A stretch of DNA of 15,111 nt from B16-G9 sp964400655 (lineage in GTDB: Bacteria > Bacteroidota > Bacteroidia > Bacteroidales > F082), in the NCBI GenBank assembly GCA_964400655.1, contig CAYNVN010000019.1:1-15111 (forward strand), written 5' to 3'. Below, piece after piece: positions 1 through 6,816 of the stretch (position 1 is the first letter of the stretch; every line of letters begins with the position of its first letter). The notes beneath the pieces were generated by a model. The model saw nothing but the letters and a program-made list of their open reading frames with translations. It made no database searches and was not told the DNA's origin. The translations under genes and the position numbers were made by a program.

Positions 1-73
1 ATCGCTGGTTTGGAGCATCAATAACGACTCGCTTACCATAAACGCCATTAAACGGGCGGTAAAAACGTGGTGA
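1..73 (+). CDS. 3' end of the GH26-like glycanase gene (duplicate of contig end)
   Basis: This is the last 24 codons, with the TGA stop at 71-73, of the glycanase gene annotated at 13901-15043. The first complete codon starts at position 2 and reads SLVWSINND. The bases are identical to 14971-15043, so this is not a second gene copy. It is the same locus seen twice because the contig closes on itself. Confidence 0.9.
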   Translation, partial: SLVWSINNDSLTINAIKRAVKTW

Positions 74-141
74 TTAAATTGATTAAAAGTTCAAAGTTTG
101 AAAATTCAAAGTTTGGAAGTTTGAGGAACCGCAAAGACGCG
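1..141. repeat. Exact 141-base terminal direct repeat (left copy)
   Basis: Positions 1-141 match 14971-15111 base for base. Identical contig ends of this kind are the usual mark of a circular path in a de Bruijn assembly, and 141 is a common maximum k-mer size. After removing one copy the unit is 14,970 bases. It is probably not a biological terminal repeat, because it starts inside a codon and ends inside a dispersed repeat. Confidence 0.93.
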
Positions 142-165
142 GAGGCGCGAAGGAAACCTTTTCGG
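126..165. repeat. 40-base dispersed repeat, module A (left)
   Basis: This module matches the reverse complement of 4781-4820 at 39 of 40 positions; the single difference is at 137. It begins GAACCGCAAAG and ends CCTTTTCGG. Short, GC-rich, non-coding and in two orientations, it looks like a mobile or recombining intergenic repeat rather than a gene part. Part of it lies in the 141-base terminal redundancy. Confidence 0.85.
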
Positions 166-198
166 TTGCTGGTTGCTGGTTGCTTGTTGCTTGTTGCT
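164..198. repeat. Heptamer tandem repeat (GGTTGCT/TGTTGCT) x5
   Basis: Five consecutive 7-base units: GGTTGCT three times, then TGTTGCT twice. It starts at the last two bases of module A. The right-hand block has related, less regular AGCAACC words (about 4695-4710, 4854-4872 and 4905-4922). Slippage could change the copy number. No coding role is apparent. Confidence 0.75.
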
Positions 199-202
199 GC
201 CT

Positions 203-237
203 GCCCGAATGTTTTGACAAGAACAGGCGGGGTTGCT
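203..237. repeat. 35-base dispersed repeat, module B (left)
   Basis: Matches the reverse complement of 4867-4901 at 34 of 35 positions. It begins GCCCGAATG and contains GACAAGAACAGG. Modules A and B appear in the same left-to-right order in both blocks although each is individually inverted, so the right block is not a simple inversion of the left one. Confidence 0.82.
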
Positions 238-265
238 TGGTTGTTGCCCCTCTCGCAAGCCCCAG

Positions 266-462
266 CGTCATCCCGAAGGAGGCACGACTGAGGCCCGCCC
301 GAACGTACCGTTTGGTACGGGCGGGGAGCTCCCCGGCATCAGTCTGCCTATTAGACAAAAGGGAATTCGGTGGATTATAGTGGGGGATTCCCGCCTGCCG
401 GCAGGGCAGGCCCGCCTGCTTATGCATTCGGGCAGGCCTCCTCCTTCGTCGTCGGAATGACG
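266..462. repeat. MITE/REPIN-like non-coding element with imperfect inverted ends
   Basis: The left end at 266-282 (CGTCATCCCGAAGGAGG) pairs with the reverse complement of 440-462, which starts CGTCATTCCG and ends GAAGGAGG; the two differ by a short indel. The roughly 197-base interior holds a hairpin (294-325) and a perfect palindrome CCTGCCGGCAGG (394-405) but no gene. A further end-like motif lies at 477-499. The arrangement fits a non-autonomous element or a cluster of REP-type palindromes. No transposase is nearby, and no target-site duplication was established. Confidence 0.45.
294..325. repeat. Hairpin-forming repeat unit
   Basis: An outer stem CCCGCC (294-299) pairs with GGCGGG (320-325). 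An inner stem CGTACC (304-309) pairs with GGTACG (314-319) around a GTTT loop, with a CGAA bulge on one side. The 13-base word at 297-309 recurs inverted at 4683-4695. There is no following T-run, so it is not an obvious terminator. Confidence 0.55.
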
Positions 463-550
463 GAGAAAAGAAAGGTCGTTCCTCCCTCGAAATGACGGGC
501 TAATAAATGAACGACGTAGTTGCAAATTTTTCTCAAAAACACTTGGACAT

Positions 551-585
551 AAAAAAAGGCCGCCACAATGTGACAGCCTTTTTTA
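551..585 (-). terminator. Rho-independent terminator for the minus-strand T9SS gene
   Basis: AAAAAAGGC at 552-560 pairs with GCCTTTTTT at 576-584, with further partial pairing inside (CCACA against TGTG). It lies about 20 bases past the stop codon of the gene at 604-2478. Read on the minus strand it is a stem followed by a T-run. The flanking A- and T-runs would let it act in both directions, so it could also stop plus-strand readthrough from the glycanase gene. Confidence 0.8.
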
Positions 586-603
586 TAAATAAATAGTGTA
601 AAA

Positions 604-2478
604 CTATTCAACAATCATTTTCTTGGAAACTGATTTTTCACCAACAGTTACTGTATAGAAGTAAACACCGGTATTAAGATCAGAAACATTAACTCTGAAA
701 GTATAAGCACCTGCAGCGTTAGCAACTTCCTGAGCTGTGTAAACCTGCTGTCCCAGCATATTGCTGATGGTAAGGTTAATGGTAGCTGCATTTTGGGTTT
801 TAACAACAATCATTGTTTCATCGGTAGCAGGATTAGGCATGTTTTGCAATACATCAAAATTGATGCTGTTTGCATTAACAACTCCTACCGGATAAGGAGA
901 AACAGGTAAATAAACCATGTTGTTGCTAACAGGTGAGTGGTTACCGCCTGTAGGCTTTATACTGATTCCCGGCAGGTTATCTGTTTGATACAATACATGG
1001 AATGTGTTGTTAGCGGGGAACATTGAAGGATACACACATTCGCTGAAAACATGAATAATGTCGCCTGTTAAATCTTCAAAATCACCATATGCTCCCTGTC
1101 CGTCGAGTTCGGTTTTACGGGTCCAAATGTGACGATAGTTTTGGCCAAGCTCCTGATTTGAGAAACCAACTGCCAAACCTGAATAGAAGAAAGTAACGAT
1201 TTTTGTTCCTGCAGCATCTCTGGTAACGGCCAGCTGAGGCATGGTAACCAAAGAACCGTAATAAGGAGCTACACCAACAATGGTGTCATCTCCGTGAGGT
1301 TGTACCCATGCAGCCAGTTCACCTTTTTGATACAAAGGATGAGTTTCCCAGTCAGCAGGAATAATATCATTGGTAATATCAGCAGTATCCAGTGGAGCCA
1401 TGGTTTCATTCCAGTAAACCAATCCGTCTGAATAAGGATAATAGCTCCAACCGTCAGCAGGGTCATCATCAACATGAATTTGACGACCAAAAGCAACGTG
1501 AACCAGTCCTTCGTCGTCAATGGCAACAGCATTGTATCCGTCACCACCACCACATCTTGGTAAAGTACCTTCATTTCCTGTAAAGAATGGCATCGGGCTG
1601 TTGTAGAATGTAACTTTTTCCCAGGTATCACCATTATCGTACGATTTCATAACAAAACCGTCTTTAACGCCGCCAAAGGTAACAAATGCAATGGTGTCGC
1701 CATGAGGGATAGCCCATGCATAATCATCACCACCGTATCCAGAAGTATAATCAGAACCCATTCCGTCCAAAACTACATTTTTAGGATCCCAGGTTTGTCC
1801 ACCGTCATCTGAGCGTGAATATACCAAAGCCATATTTAACCCCTCGTACTCAAAATCACTACCCACACAGGCAATTACATGAATGGTTTGATGATTTTCT
1901 CCGGTGGTAATCATACGAGGCCATAATAAAGCGGGTTGTACATCAGGACCTAAAAGGGTAAAATGTTGCCATTCACCGGTTCCTTTGTTTTCGCGATAAG
2001 AAAAAACAAGACCTGATCCAGGCGATTCATGAGAGCAAACAATTTCGCCGTTAGCACCATAGGGGGCATAACTTGGCCAGCCGGTACGTACATCTTCAAG
2101 GCGGGCACTTGGGTCGGGACCCCAATTGGTTCCGTCAAAATAGTTATAGCCGGTTCCTCTTTCAGGGTAGTTTGGAACTCCTGTTTCTGTTCCTCTTGTC
2201 CAGGTGGCACCAATGGTTCCGTCTTCATGAACCCAAATACGCTGAGCCATGGTAGAGTTTGACTGCAAATCGTACCAGGTGGTTCCGATTACATTATCAG
2301 CACCTCTTTCGGTAGCAACATAATGGTTTGATGCCTGCAGGTAAGGCAGAGGATCAACCTCAACTGTTTTTGCTTTTGCAACGGTATTGAAAAGCGCTTG
2401 TTGTTTTACTTGTGCAACCTGAGCAATGGCTGAAACGCCCATGCTGATAGCCAAAGCAAAAAGTAATAATTTTCTCAT
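604..2478 (-). CDS. T9SS-exported protein with sialidase/BNR-type Asp-boxes, paralogue 1
   Basis: A 624-residue secreted protein. A Sec signal peptide covers about residues 1-19 (hydrophobic core, then SAIAQ). Two Asp-boxes fitting S-x-D-x-G-x-T-W lie at 223-230 (SDDGGQTW) and 279-286 (SYDNGDTW); these mark beta-propeller folds of the sialidase/BNR superfamily. Residues about 545-624 form a type IX secretion sorting domain: an NPA start, an LGQQVY centre and a GVYFYTV...KMIVE end. It should be carried to the cell surface or medium by the T9SS. Residues about 63-110 (GTTWYDLQSN, then GATWTRG) I associate with uncharacterised secreted Bacteroidota proteins. I cannot place a catalytic Arg triad, so sialidase activity is not claimed; glycan or protein binding is equally possible. 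It is a tandem paralogue of the gene at 2660-4537. The ATG is fixed by the signal peptide. Confidence 0.9.
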   Translation of the reverse strand: MRKLLLFALAISMGVSAIAQVAQVKQQALFNTVAKAKTVEVDPLPYLQASNHYVATERGADNVIGTTWYDLQSNSTMAQRIWVHEDGTIGATWTRGTETGVPNYPERGTGYNYFDGTNWGPDPSARLEDVRTGWPSYAPYGANGEIVCSHESPGSGLVFSYRENKGTGEWQHFTLLGPDVQPALLWPRMITTGENHQTIHVIACVGSDFEYEGLNMALVYSRSDDGGQTWDPKNVVLDGMGSDYTSGYGGDDYAWAIPHGDTIAFVTFGGVKDGFVMKSYDNGDTWEKVTFYNSPMPFFTGNEGTLPRCGGGDGYNAVAIDDEGLVHVAFGRQIHVDDDPADGWSYYPYSDGLVYWNETMAPLDTADITNDIIPADWETHPLYQKGELAAWVQPHGDDTIVGVAPYYGSLVTMPQLAVTRDAAGTKIVTFFYSGLAVGFSNQELGQNYRHIWTRKTELDGQGAYGDFEDLTGDIIHVFSECVYPSMFPANNTFHVLYQTDNLPGISIKPTGGNHSPVSNNMVYLPVSPYPVGVVNANSINFDVLQNMPNPATDETMIVVKTQNAATINLTISNMLGQQVYTAQEVANAAGAYTFRVNVSDLNTGVYFYTVTVGEKSVSKKMIVE

Positions 2479-2523
2479 AATTTAAAAAATTTGTTAAACA
2501 AAAAATATCCATACTTGAATGCG

Positions 2524-2556
2524 CAAATATAATGGGTATTCAAGAAAAAAGCAAAA
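2524..2556 (-). promoter_or_regulatory. Bacteroidota-type promoter of the 604-2478 gene
   Basis: On the minus strand TATATTTG (2524-2531) is an exact match to the -7 consensus TAnnTTTG. A TTTTG (2552-2556) lies 20 bases upstream, as expected for the -33 element. The predicted start of transcription leaves a leader of roughly 40 bases. A perfect inverted repeat, CTTGAAT (2514-2520) and ATTCAAG (2538-2544), brackets the -7 box and could be an operator. Confidence 0.7.
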
Positions 2557-2659
2557 TAATATTCTTACAAATAACTACTATTTTATTTCGCTTTAAATAA
2601 ATGACGAAATAAATTACATCAAAGTTGCAGCCAAAATAAATAAATTCGGATAAAAAATA

Positions 2660-4537
2660 TTACTTTATCACCATTTTACGACTAACCGATTTATTACCTG
2701 CTGTTATCGTATAAAAACATATTCCGGGAGCAAAGTCGGAAACATCAATTTTAAAAGAGTAGATACCCGGTGTTCCGGCTTTTATCGATTCTGAATAAAT
2801 CTGTTGTCCCGGCATATTATAAATTACCAGTTTAACCGGTACCGATTTATCAACTTTAACATTTATTGATGTTTGTTTTGAAGCAGGATTGGGAACATTT
2901 TGAGAAACTTCAAATTCAAAATCTGTAAAATTCGTTACCCCCACGGGAAAACCATATGTCAGATGTACCAGATTGTTATTGACAGGCGCATGATTTCCGC
3001 CGGTCGGCTGAATGCTGTTGCCCGGTAAATTATCTGTTTGGTATAAAAGGTGAAACGTAGAAGTGTTTACATCGGGGTAAAGAGAAGGATAAACACATTC
3101 GCTAAAAACATGAATTATATCTCCGGTAAGGTCTTCGGGAGTTGTCCAAATGCCCTGTTCGTCAAGTTCAGTCCTGCTTACAAATATATGACGGTAATTC
3201 TGGCCCAATTCCTGATTAGCAAATCCTACGGCCAATCCCGAATAAAAAACCGTTACCATTTGGTTTCCTGCCGGATCATCGGTAATTGCAACCTGGGGCA
3301 TGCTAACTAGTGATGCATAATAGGGTGCAACACCCACAATGGTATCGTCGCCATGTGGTTGAACATAAGCGGCCAGTTCACCTTTTACGTATAAGGGGTG
3401 AGTTGTCCAGTCATCCGGAATAATATCATTGGTAATATCGCCGGTATCCAGCGCAGGCATATTTTCGTTCCAGTAAACCAGTCCGTCGGAGTAGGGGTAA
3501 TAACTCCATCCGTCGGCGGGGTCGTCATCAATATGGATTTGACGGCCAAAAACAACATGCGCTTTACCTTCGTTGTCCAAGGCGATGGCATTGTAACCGT
3601 CACCGCCACCGCATCGTGGCAATGTTCCTTCGGTTCCGGTAAAGAAAGGCATGGGACTGTTATAAAAGGTAATTCTTTCCCACGTATCGCCACCATCGTA
3701 CGACTTCATAACAAAACCGTCTTTAATACCGCCGAATACCACAAAGGCAATGGTGTCGCCCTTTGGTATCGCCCAGGCATAATCATCGGCACTGATACCG
3801 CTGGTATAATCGGAGCCGGTACCTTCAAGAATTTCATTTTCCGGATCCCAGGTTTGGCCACCGTCTGAAGAGCGGGAGTAAACCAGCGCTTCGTTGAGTC
3901 CTTCATAAGTTTTGTTAAATCCTGCCAAAGCAATAATATGAATTACATCATGGTTTTGACCGGTGGTTATCATTCTTGCCCAGGTAAGGTCAAGGTTATC
4001 AGGCCCCGGCCCTGCAAGGGTAAAGTGCTGCCATTCTCCTTCGCCTTTATGTTCGCGCCACGAAAACATCAATCCGGTATTGGTCAATGTATGAGCCACA
4101 ACTATTTCGCCGTCGGCACCATAAGGTGCGTAAGCCGGCCATCCGGTTCTCACATCTTCAATACGGGCATCAGGGTTGTTTCCCCATGCCATATTTTCGT
4201 AGCTGTTATAGCCTGTGCCTCTTTCGGGATAGTTCGGAACTCCGGTTTCGGCACCTCTTGTCCATACCGCTCCCATAAATCCGTCGTCAAAAACCCAGAT
4301 GCGTTTACTCATACTTGAGTTTGACTGTAAATCGTACCATGTGGTACCCACAACCTCATCGGTACCCCTTTCGGTGGTAACATAAGGATTGGCTGCCTTG
4401 ACCGGTAACAGGTCTGCATTGGGTGTGCCCGCTTTTTTTACGGTATTAAAAGCTGCCTGCTGTTTTAGCCCTGCAACCTGCGCAACGGAAGCAACCGCAA
4501 CGCTTAACGATAAAATAACAAATAAAAATTTTCTCAT
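2660..4537 (-). CDS. T9SS-exported protein with sialidase/BNR-type Asp-boxes, paralogue 2
   Basis: A 625-residue protein that aligns over its whole length with the protein at 604-2478, with about two thirds of residues identical by eye. A signal peptide covers about residues 1-19 (ending SVAQ). Asp-boxes are at 223-230 (SSDGGQTW) and 279-286 (SYDGGDTW). A cysteine-containing CGGGDGYN segment is shared by both paralogues near residue 309. A T9SS sorting domain spans about 546-625 (NPNPAS start, RKMVIK end). The same register through both Asp-boxes shows a recent tandem duplication with no large indel until the C-terminal third. No hairpin terminator is visible in the 181-base gap to the next gene, so readthrough into it is possible, although that gene has its own promoter. 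Function is unknown beyond surface export; a carbohydrate- or protein-binding propeller is the likeliest fold. Confidence 0.9.
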   Translation of the reverse strand: MRKFLFVILSLSVAVASVAQVAGLKQQAAFNTVKKAGTPNADLLPVKAANPYVTTERGTDEVVGTTWYDLQSNSSMSKRIWVFDDGFMGAVWTRGAETGVPNYPERGTGYNSYENMAWGNNPDARIEDVRTGWPAYAPYGADGEIVVAHTLTNTGLMFSWREHKGEGEWQHFTLAGPGPDNLDLTWARMITTGQNHDVIHIIALAGFNKTYEGLNEALVYSRSSDGGQTWDPENEILEGTGSDYTSGISADDYAWAIPKGDTIAFVVFGGIKDGFVMKSYDGGDTWERITFYNSPMPFFTGTEGTLPRCGGGDGYNAIALDNEGKAHVVFGRQIHIDDDPADGWSYYPYSDGLVYWNENMPALDTGDITNDIIPDDWTTHPLYVKGELAAYVQPHGDDTIVGVAPYYASLVSMPQVAITDDPAGNQMVTVFYSGLAVGFANQELGQNYRHIFVSRTELDEQGIWTTPEDLTGDIIHVFSECVYPSLYPDVNTSTFHLLYQTDNLPGNSIQPTGGNHAPVNNNLVHLTYGFPVGVTNFTDFEFEVSQNVPNPASKQTSINVKVDKSVPVKLVIYNMPGQQIYSESIKAGTPGIYSFKIDVSDFAPGICFYTITAGNKSVSRKMVIK

Positions 4538-4780
4538 AACCTTTTTAATTTCATAGTGAATAAAATCATATTCTCTTTTTTGGATAAAATTAAAAGAAAA
4601 TAATTAAAACACAAAATAGATGTTGTTTGCTTGGGTAGTTTTATGTTTTTCGATGGTTTGATGATAATCTGCCCGCCCGAATGGTACGTTCGGGCAACCA
4701 GCAACCAGTTTTCCCCCTCTCAACTTCTCAACCTTTCCGGACTCCCCCCGATAACTATCGGGACGCAAGCCTTTGTTCGA

Positions 4781-4820
4781 CCGAAAAGGTTTCCTTCGCG
4801 CCTCCGCGCCTTTGCGGTTC
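4781..4820. repeat. 40-base dispersed repeat, module A (right, inverted)
   Basis: Its reverse complement matches 126-165 at 39 of 40 bases. Together the two copies flank the tandem T9SS gene pair in opposite orientation. Confidence 0.85.
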
Positions 4821-4866
4821 ATTAAAACCTCAAACCTCCAAACCTTGAACCGGCCAGCAAGCACCC

Positions 4867-4901
4867 AGCAACCCCGCCTGTTCTTGTCAGAACATTCGGG
4901 C
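4867..4901. repeat. 35-base dispersed repeat, module B (right, inverted)
   Basis: Its reverse complement matches 203-237 at 34 of 35 bases. It lies 46 bases after module A here; on the left the gap is 37 bases. Confidence 0.82.
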
Positions 4902-4973
4902 AACCAGCACCAAGCAACCAGCAGCGATATCAACTTCTCAACTTTCAACCGCCATTACAATCCAATTTACTTC

Positions 4974-4981
4974 TATCTTTG
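4974..4981 (+). promoter_or_regulatory. -7 element upstream of lysS
   Basis: TATCTTTG is an exact TAnnTTTG match, followed by GCAAAAA as often seen at Bacteroidota starts. No clear -33 TTTG is present about 20 bases upstream. The position implies a short leader of some 15 bases before the ATG at 5004. Confidence 0.6.
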
Positions 4982-5003
4982 CAAAAATTTTTGAAAAAAG
5001 ACT

Positions 5004-6722
5004 ATGCAGTTAAGCGAACAGGAAATAGTAAGAAGAGAAGCCCTGCAAGAGCTTCGTAAACTGGGGATTAACCCTTATCCACCCGAAATGTTTGAAGTTA
5101 CGGCCTATGCCAAAGAGGTACTGGAACAATATCCTGAAGATAAAACACGCTTTCAGGAAGTTTCGATGGCCGGCCGTATTATGAACCGCCGTATCATGGG
5201 AGCAGCTTCGTTTGCCGAGATAATGGACGATACCGGCCGTATTCAGCTCTATTTTAAAAGAGATGATATTTGTCCGGGTGAGGATAAAACCATGTACAAC
5301 ACCGTTTTTAAAAGATTGCTCGATATTGGTGACTTCATCGGAATTAAAGGATTTGCCTTTATAACCAAAATGGGAGAAATAACCATTCATGTTACCGAAT
5401 ATAAAGTGCTTGCCAAGTCGTTGCGCCCGTTGCCCATTGTTAAAGAAAAAGACGGCAAAGTTTACGATGCCTTTACCGACCCCGATCAAAGATACCGCCA
5501 GCGATATGTTGACCTGATTGTAAATGATCATGTTAAAAAAACCTTTATTCAGCGGGCTAAAATCATTCAGACAATGCGCAATTTCCTTTCGGGAAAAGGT
5601 TACCTCGAGGTGGAAACCCCCATCCTGCAACCCATACCGGGAGGTGCGGCTGCACGCCCTTTTATCACTCATCACAATGCGCTTAATATGCCCCTCTATT
5701 TGCGCATTGCCAACGAACTTTACCTGAAACGGCTTATTGTTGGCGGATACGAAGGAGTTTTTGAATTTGCCAAAGATTTCCGTAACGAAGGAATGGACCG
5801 TTTTCACAATCCGGAATTTACCCAAATGGAGATGTACGTAGCTTACAAGGACTATTTCTGGATGATGGAAACCACCGAGCAGATGATCGAAAAAATTGTT
5901 ACCGATCTTTACGGAACCACAAAAGTTAAGGTTGGTGAAAACGAAATCGACTTTAAAGCACCTTTTAAAAGACAAACCATACTTGGTGCCATCAAAGATT
6001 TTACCGGATATGACCTGACCGGAAAAAGTGAAGAAGAAATTCGCGAAATCGCAGAAAAACTCAATATTGAAACCGATCCCGGAATGGGGAAAGGAAAATT
6101 GATAGATGAAATTTTCGGCGAAAAATGTGAAAGCAACTTTATCCAGCCGACCTTTATTATGGATTATCCCGTTGAAATGTCGCCTCTTTGCAAACGTCAT
6201 CGTGAAAACCCGGAACTTACGGAACGATTTGAATTGATGGTTAACGGAAAAGAACTGGCCAATGCTTACACCGAGCTAAACGATCCCATCGACCAGCGCG
6301 CCCGTTTCGAAGAACAACTTCTGTTACTGGAAAAAGGGGATGATGAGGCTATGTTTATCGATCACGATTTCTTACGTGCCATCGAATACGGCATGCCTCC
6401 CACCTCGGGAATGGGAATCGGTATCGACAGGCTGGTGATGCTGCTGACAAATCAGCCCTCCATTCAGGAGGTAATTTTCTTCCCACAAATGAAACCGGAG
6501 AAAAAAGCAAAACCCGTTACCGCCGAAGATTTTGTTAAGATCGGAGTTTCTGAAAAATGGGCCGAACACATTATTCCGGCGGGGTTTAACTCACCTGCCG
6601 CCCTTAAAGAAACCAAGGCTACAGCCATTCAGCAGAAACTAAACGGATACCGTAAAAAGAATAAACTGGATATTCCTGCCGTACAAATTGAGGAAATTAA
6701 TGTATGGCTGGATAATATTTAA
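5004..6722 (+). CDS. lysS: Lysyl-tRNA synthetase, class II
   Basis: This cytoplasmic enzyme charges tRNA-Lys with lysine at the expense of ATP. The 572-residue protein has an N-terminal OB-fold anticodon-binding domain (about 52-145, with AGRIMNRR and FAEIMDDTGRIQLY). The class II catalytic core follows: VETPILQ at about 203-209, motif 2 FRNEGMDRFHNPEFTQMEM from 259 with the conserved Arg260, and motif 3 GMGIGIDRL from 469 with Arg476. The core ends near residue 497. About 70 further residues follow that are absent from the roughly 505-residue E. coli enzyme; I recall similarly long LysRS proteins in other Bacteroidota. The ATG is supported by the -7 box 22 bases upstream. No terminator hairpin is evident downstream. 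This housekeeping gene is the main argument that the DNA is chromosomal. Confidence 0.97.
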   Translation: MQLSEQEIVRREALQELRKLGINPYPPEMFEVTAYAKEVLEQYPEDKTRFQEVSMAGRIMNRRIMGAASFAEIMDDTGRIQLYFKRDDICPGEDKTMYNTVFKRLLDIGDFIGIKGFAFITKMGEITIHVTEYKVLAKSLRPLPIVKEKDGKVYDAFTDPDQRYRQRYVDLIVNDHVKKTFIQRAKIIQTMRNFLSGKGYLEVETPILQPIPGGAAARPFITHHNALNMPLYLRIANELYLKRLIVGGYEGVFEFAKDFRNEGMDRFHNPEFTQMEMYVAYKDYFWMMETTEQMIEKIVTDLYGTTKVKVGENEIDFKAPFKRQTILGAIKDFTGYDLTGKSEEEIREIAEKLNIETDPGMGKGKLIDEIFGEKCESNFIQPTFIMDYPVEMSPLCKRHRENPELTERFELMVNGKELANAYTELNDPIDQRARFEEQLLLLEKGDDEAMFIDHDFLRAIEYGMPPTSGMGIGIDRLVMLLTNQPSIQEVIFFPQMKPEKKAKPVTAEDFVKIGVSEKWAEHIIPAGFNSPAALKETKATAIQQKLNGYRKKNKLDIPAVQIEEINVWLDNI

Positions 6723-6816
6723 CTTTTTTTTATACTTTTAGTGCAACTTTAACGCAAACCTGTTTTAACTGAAACCAATGGTATAAATGTTCGTTAAACG
6801 TTAAAACTCTGAAAGT

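Larger units (their letters stand above)
74..550. repeat. Repeat-rich intergenic spacer, left block
   Basis: About 480 bases with no believable gene, built from short repeat modules. They are: two copies of TTCAAAGTTTG (90-100, 105-115); a 40-base GC-rich module (126-165); a heptamer array (164-198); a 35-base module (203-237); a hairpin (294-325); a perfect 12-base palindrome (394-405); and three CGTCAT/ATGACG-ended motifs (266-282, 440-462, 477-499). Several recur inverted at 4675-4901. Open frames here are low-complexity and overlap on both strands. The spacer separates the convergent glycanase gene (plus) and the T9SS gene at 604-2478 (minus). Confidence 0.8.
4538..5003. repeat. Repeat-rich intergenic spacer, right block
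   Basis: This spacer separates the divergent T9SS gene and lysS. About 4538-4640 is AT-rich leader DNA for the minus-strand gene, in which I could not find a clean -7 box. About 4671-4950 is a GC-rich mosaic: a hairpin (GCCCGAA 4675-4681 with TTCGGGC 4689-4695), a second hairpin (CCCGAT and ATCGGG around 4747-4762), module A inverted (4781-4820), module B inverted (4867-4901), and repeated CAGCAACC and CTCAACTTTC words. The last 30 bases contain the lysS promoter. The long minus-strand frame across this region is judged spurious. Confidence 0.75.

Noticed and set aside
83..427. Minus-strand open frame of 114 codons in the left repeat block
   Set aside because: It runs through the heptamer array, modules A and B and the hairpin, has low-complexity composition with no domain or signal, and competes with frames on the other strand. 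It is a by-product of repeat sequence.
74..550. CRISPR array
   Set aside because: The repeats differ in length and spacing, are partly inverted, and have no regular repeat-spacer periodicity. No cas gene is present.
3398..3868. 156-codon plus-strand frame within the second T9SS paralogue
   Set aside because: It is fully nested in a gene with signal peptide, Asp-boxes and sorting domain. The antisense product is a codon-bias shadow.
604..4537. Calling the two Asp-box proteins sialidases
   Set aside because: Asp-boxes mark the propeller fold and occur in many non-sialidases. I could not identify the arginine triad, Tyr/Glu pair or FRIP motif needed for that call.
4604..4948. Minus-strand open frame of 114 codons in the right repeat block
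   Set aside because: It shares the residues DKNRRGC with a plus-strand frame in the left block only because module B is present in both. It lies in non-coding repeats and has no other gene-like property.
5010..6200. 396-codon open frame antisense to lysS
   Set aside because: It lies entirely inside lysS on the opposite strand. The lysS frame has clear class II motifs, and the antisense translation is Phe-rich with no recognisable domain.
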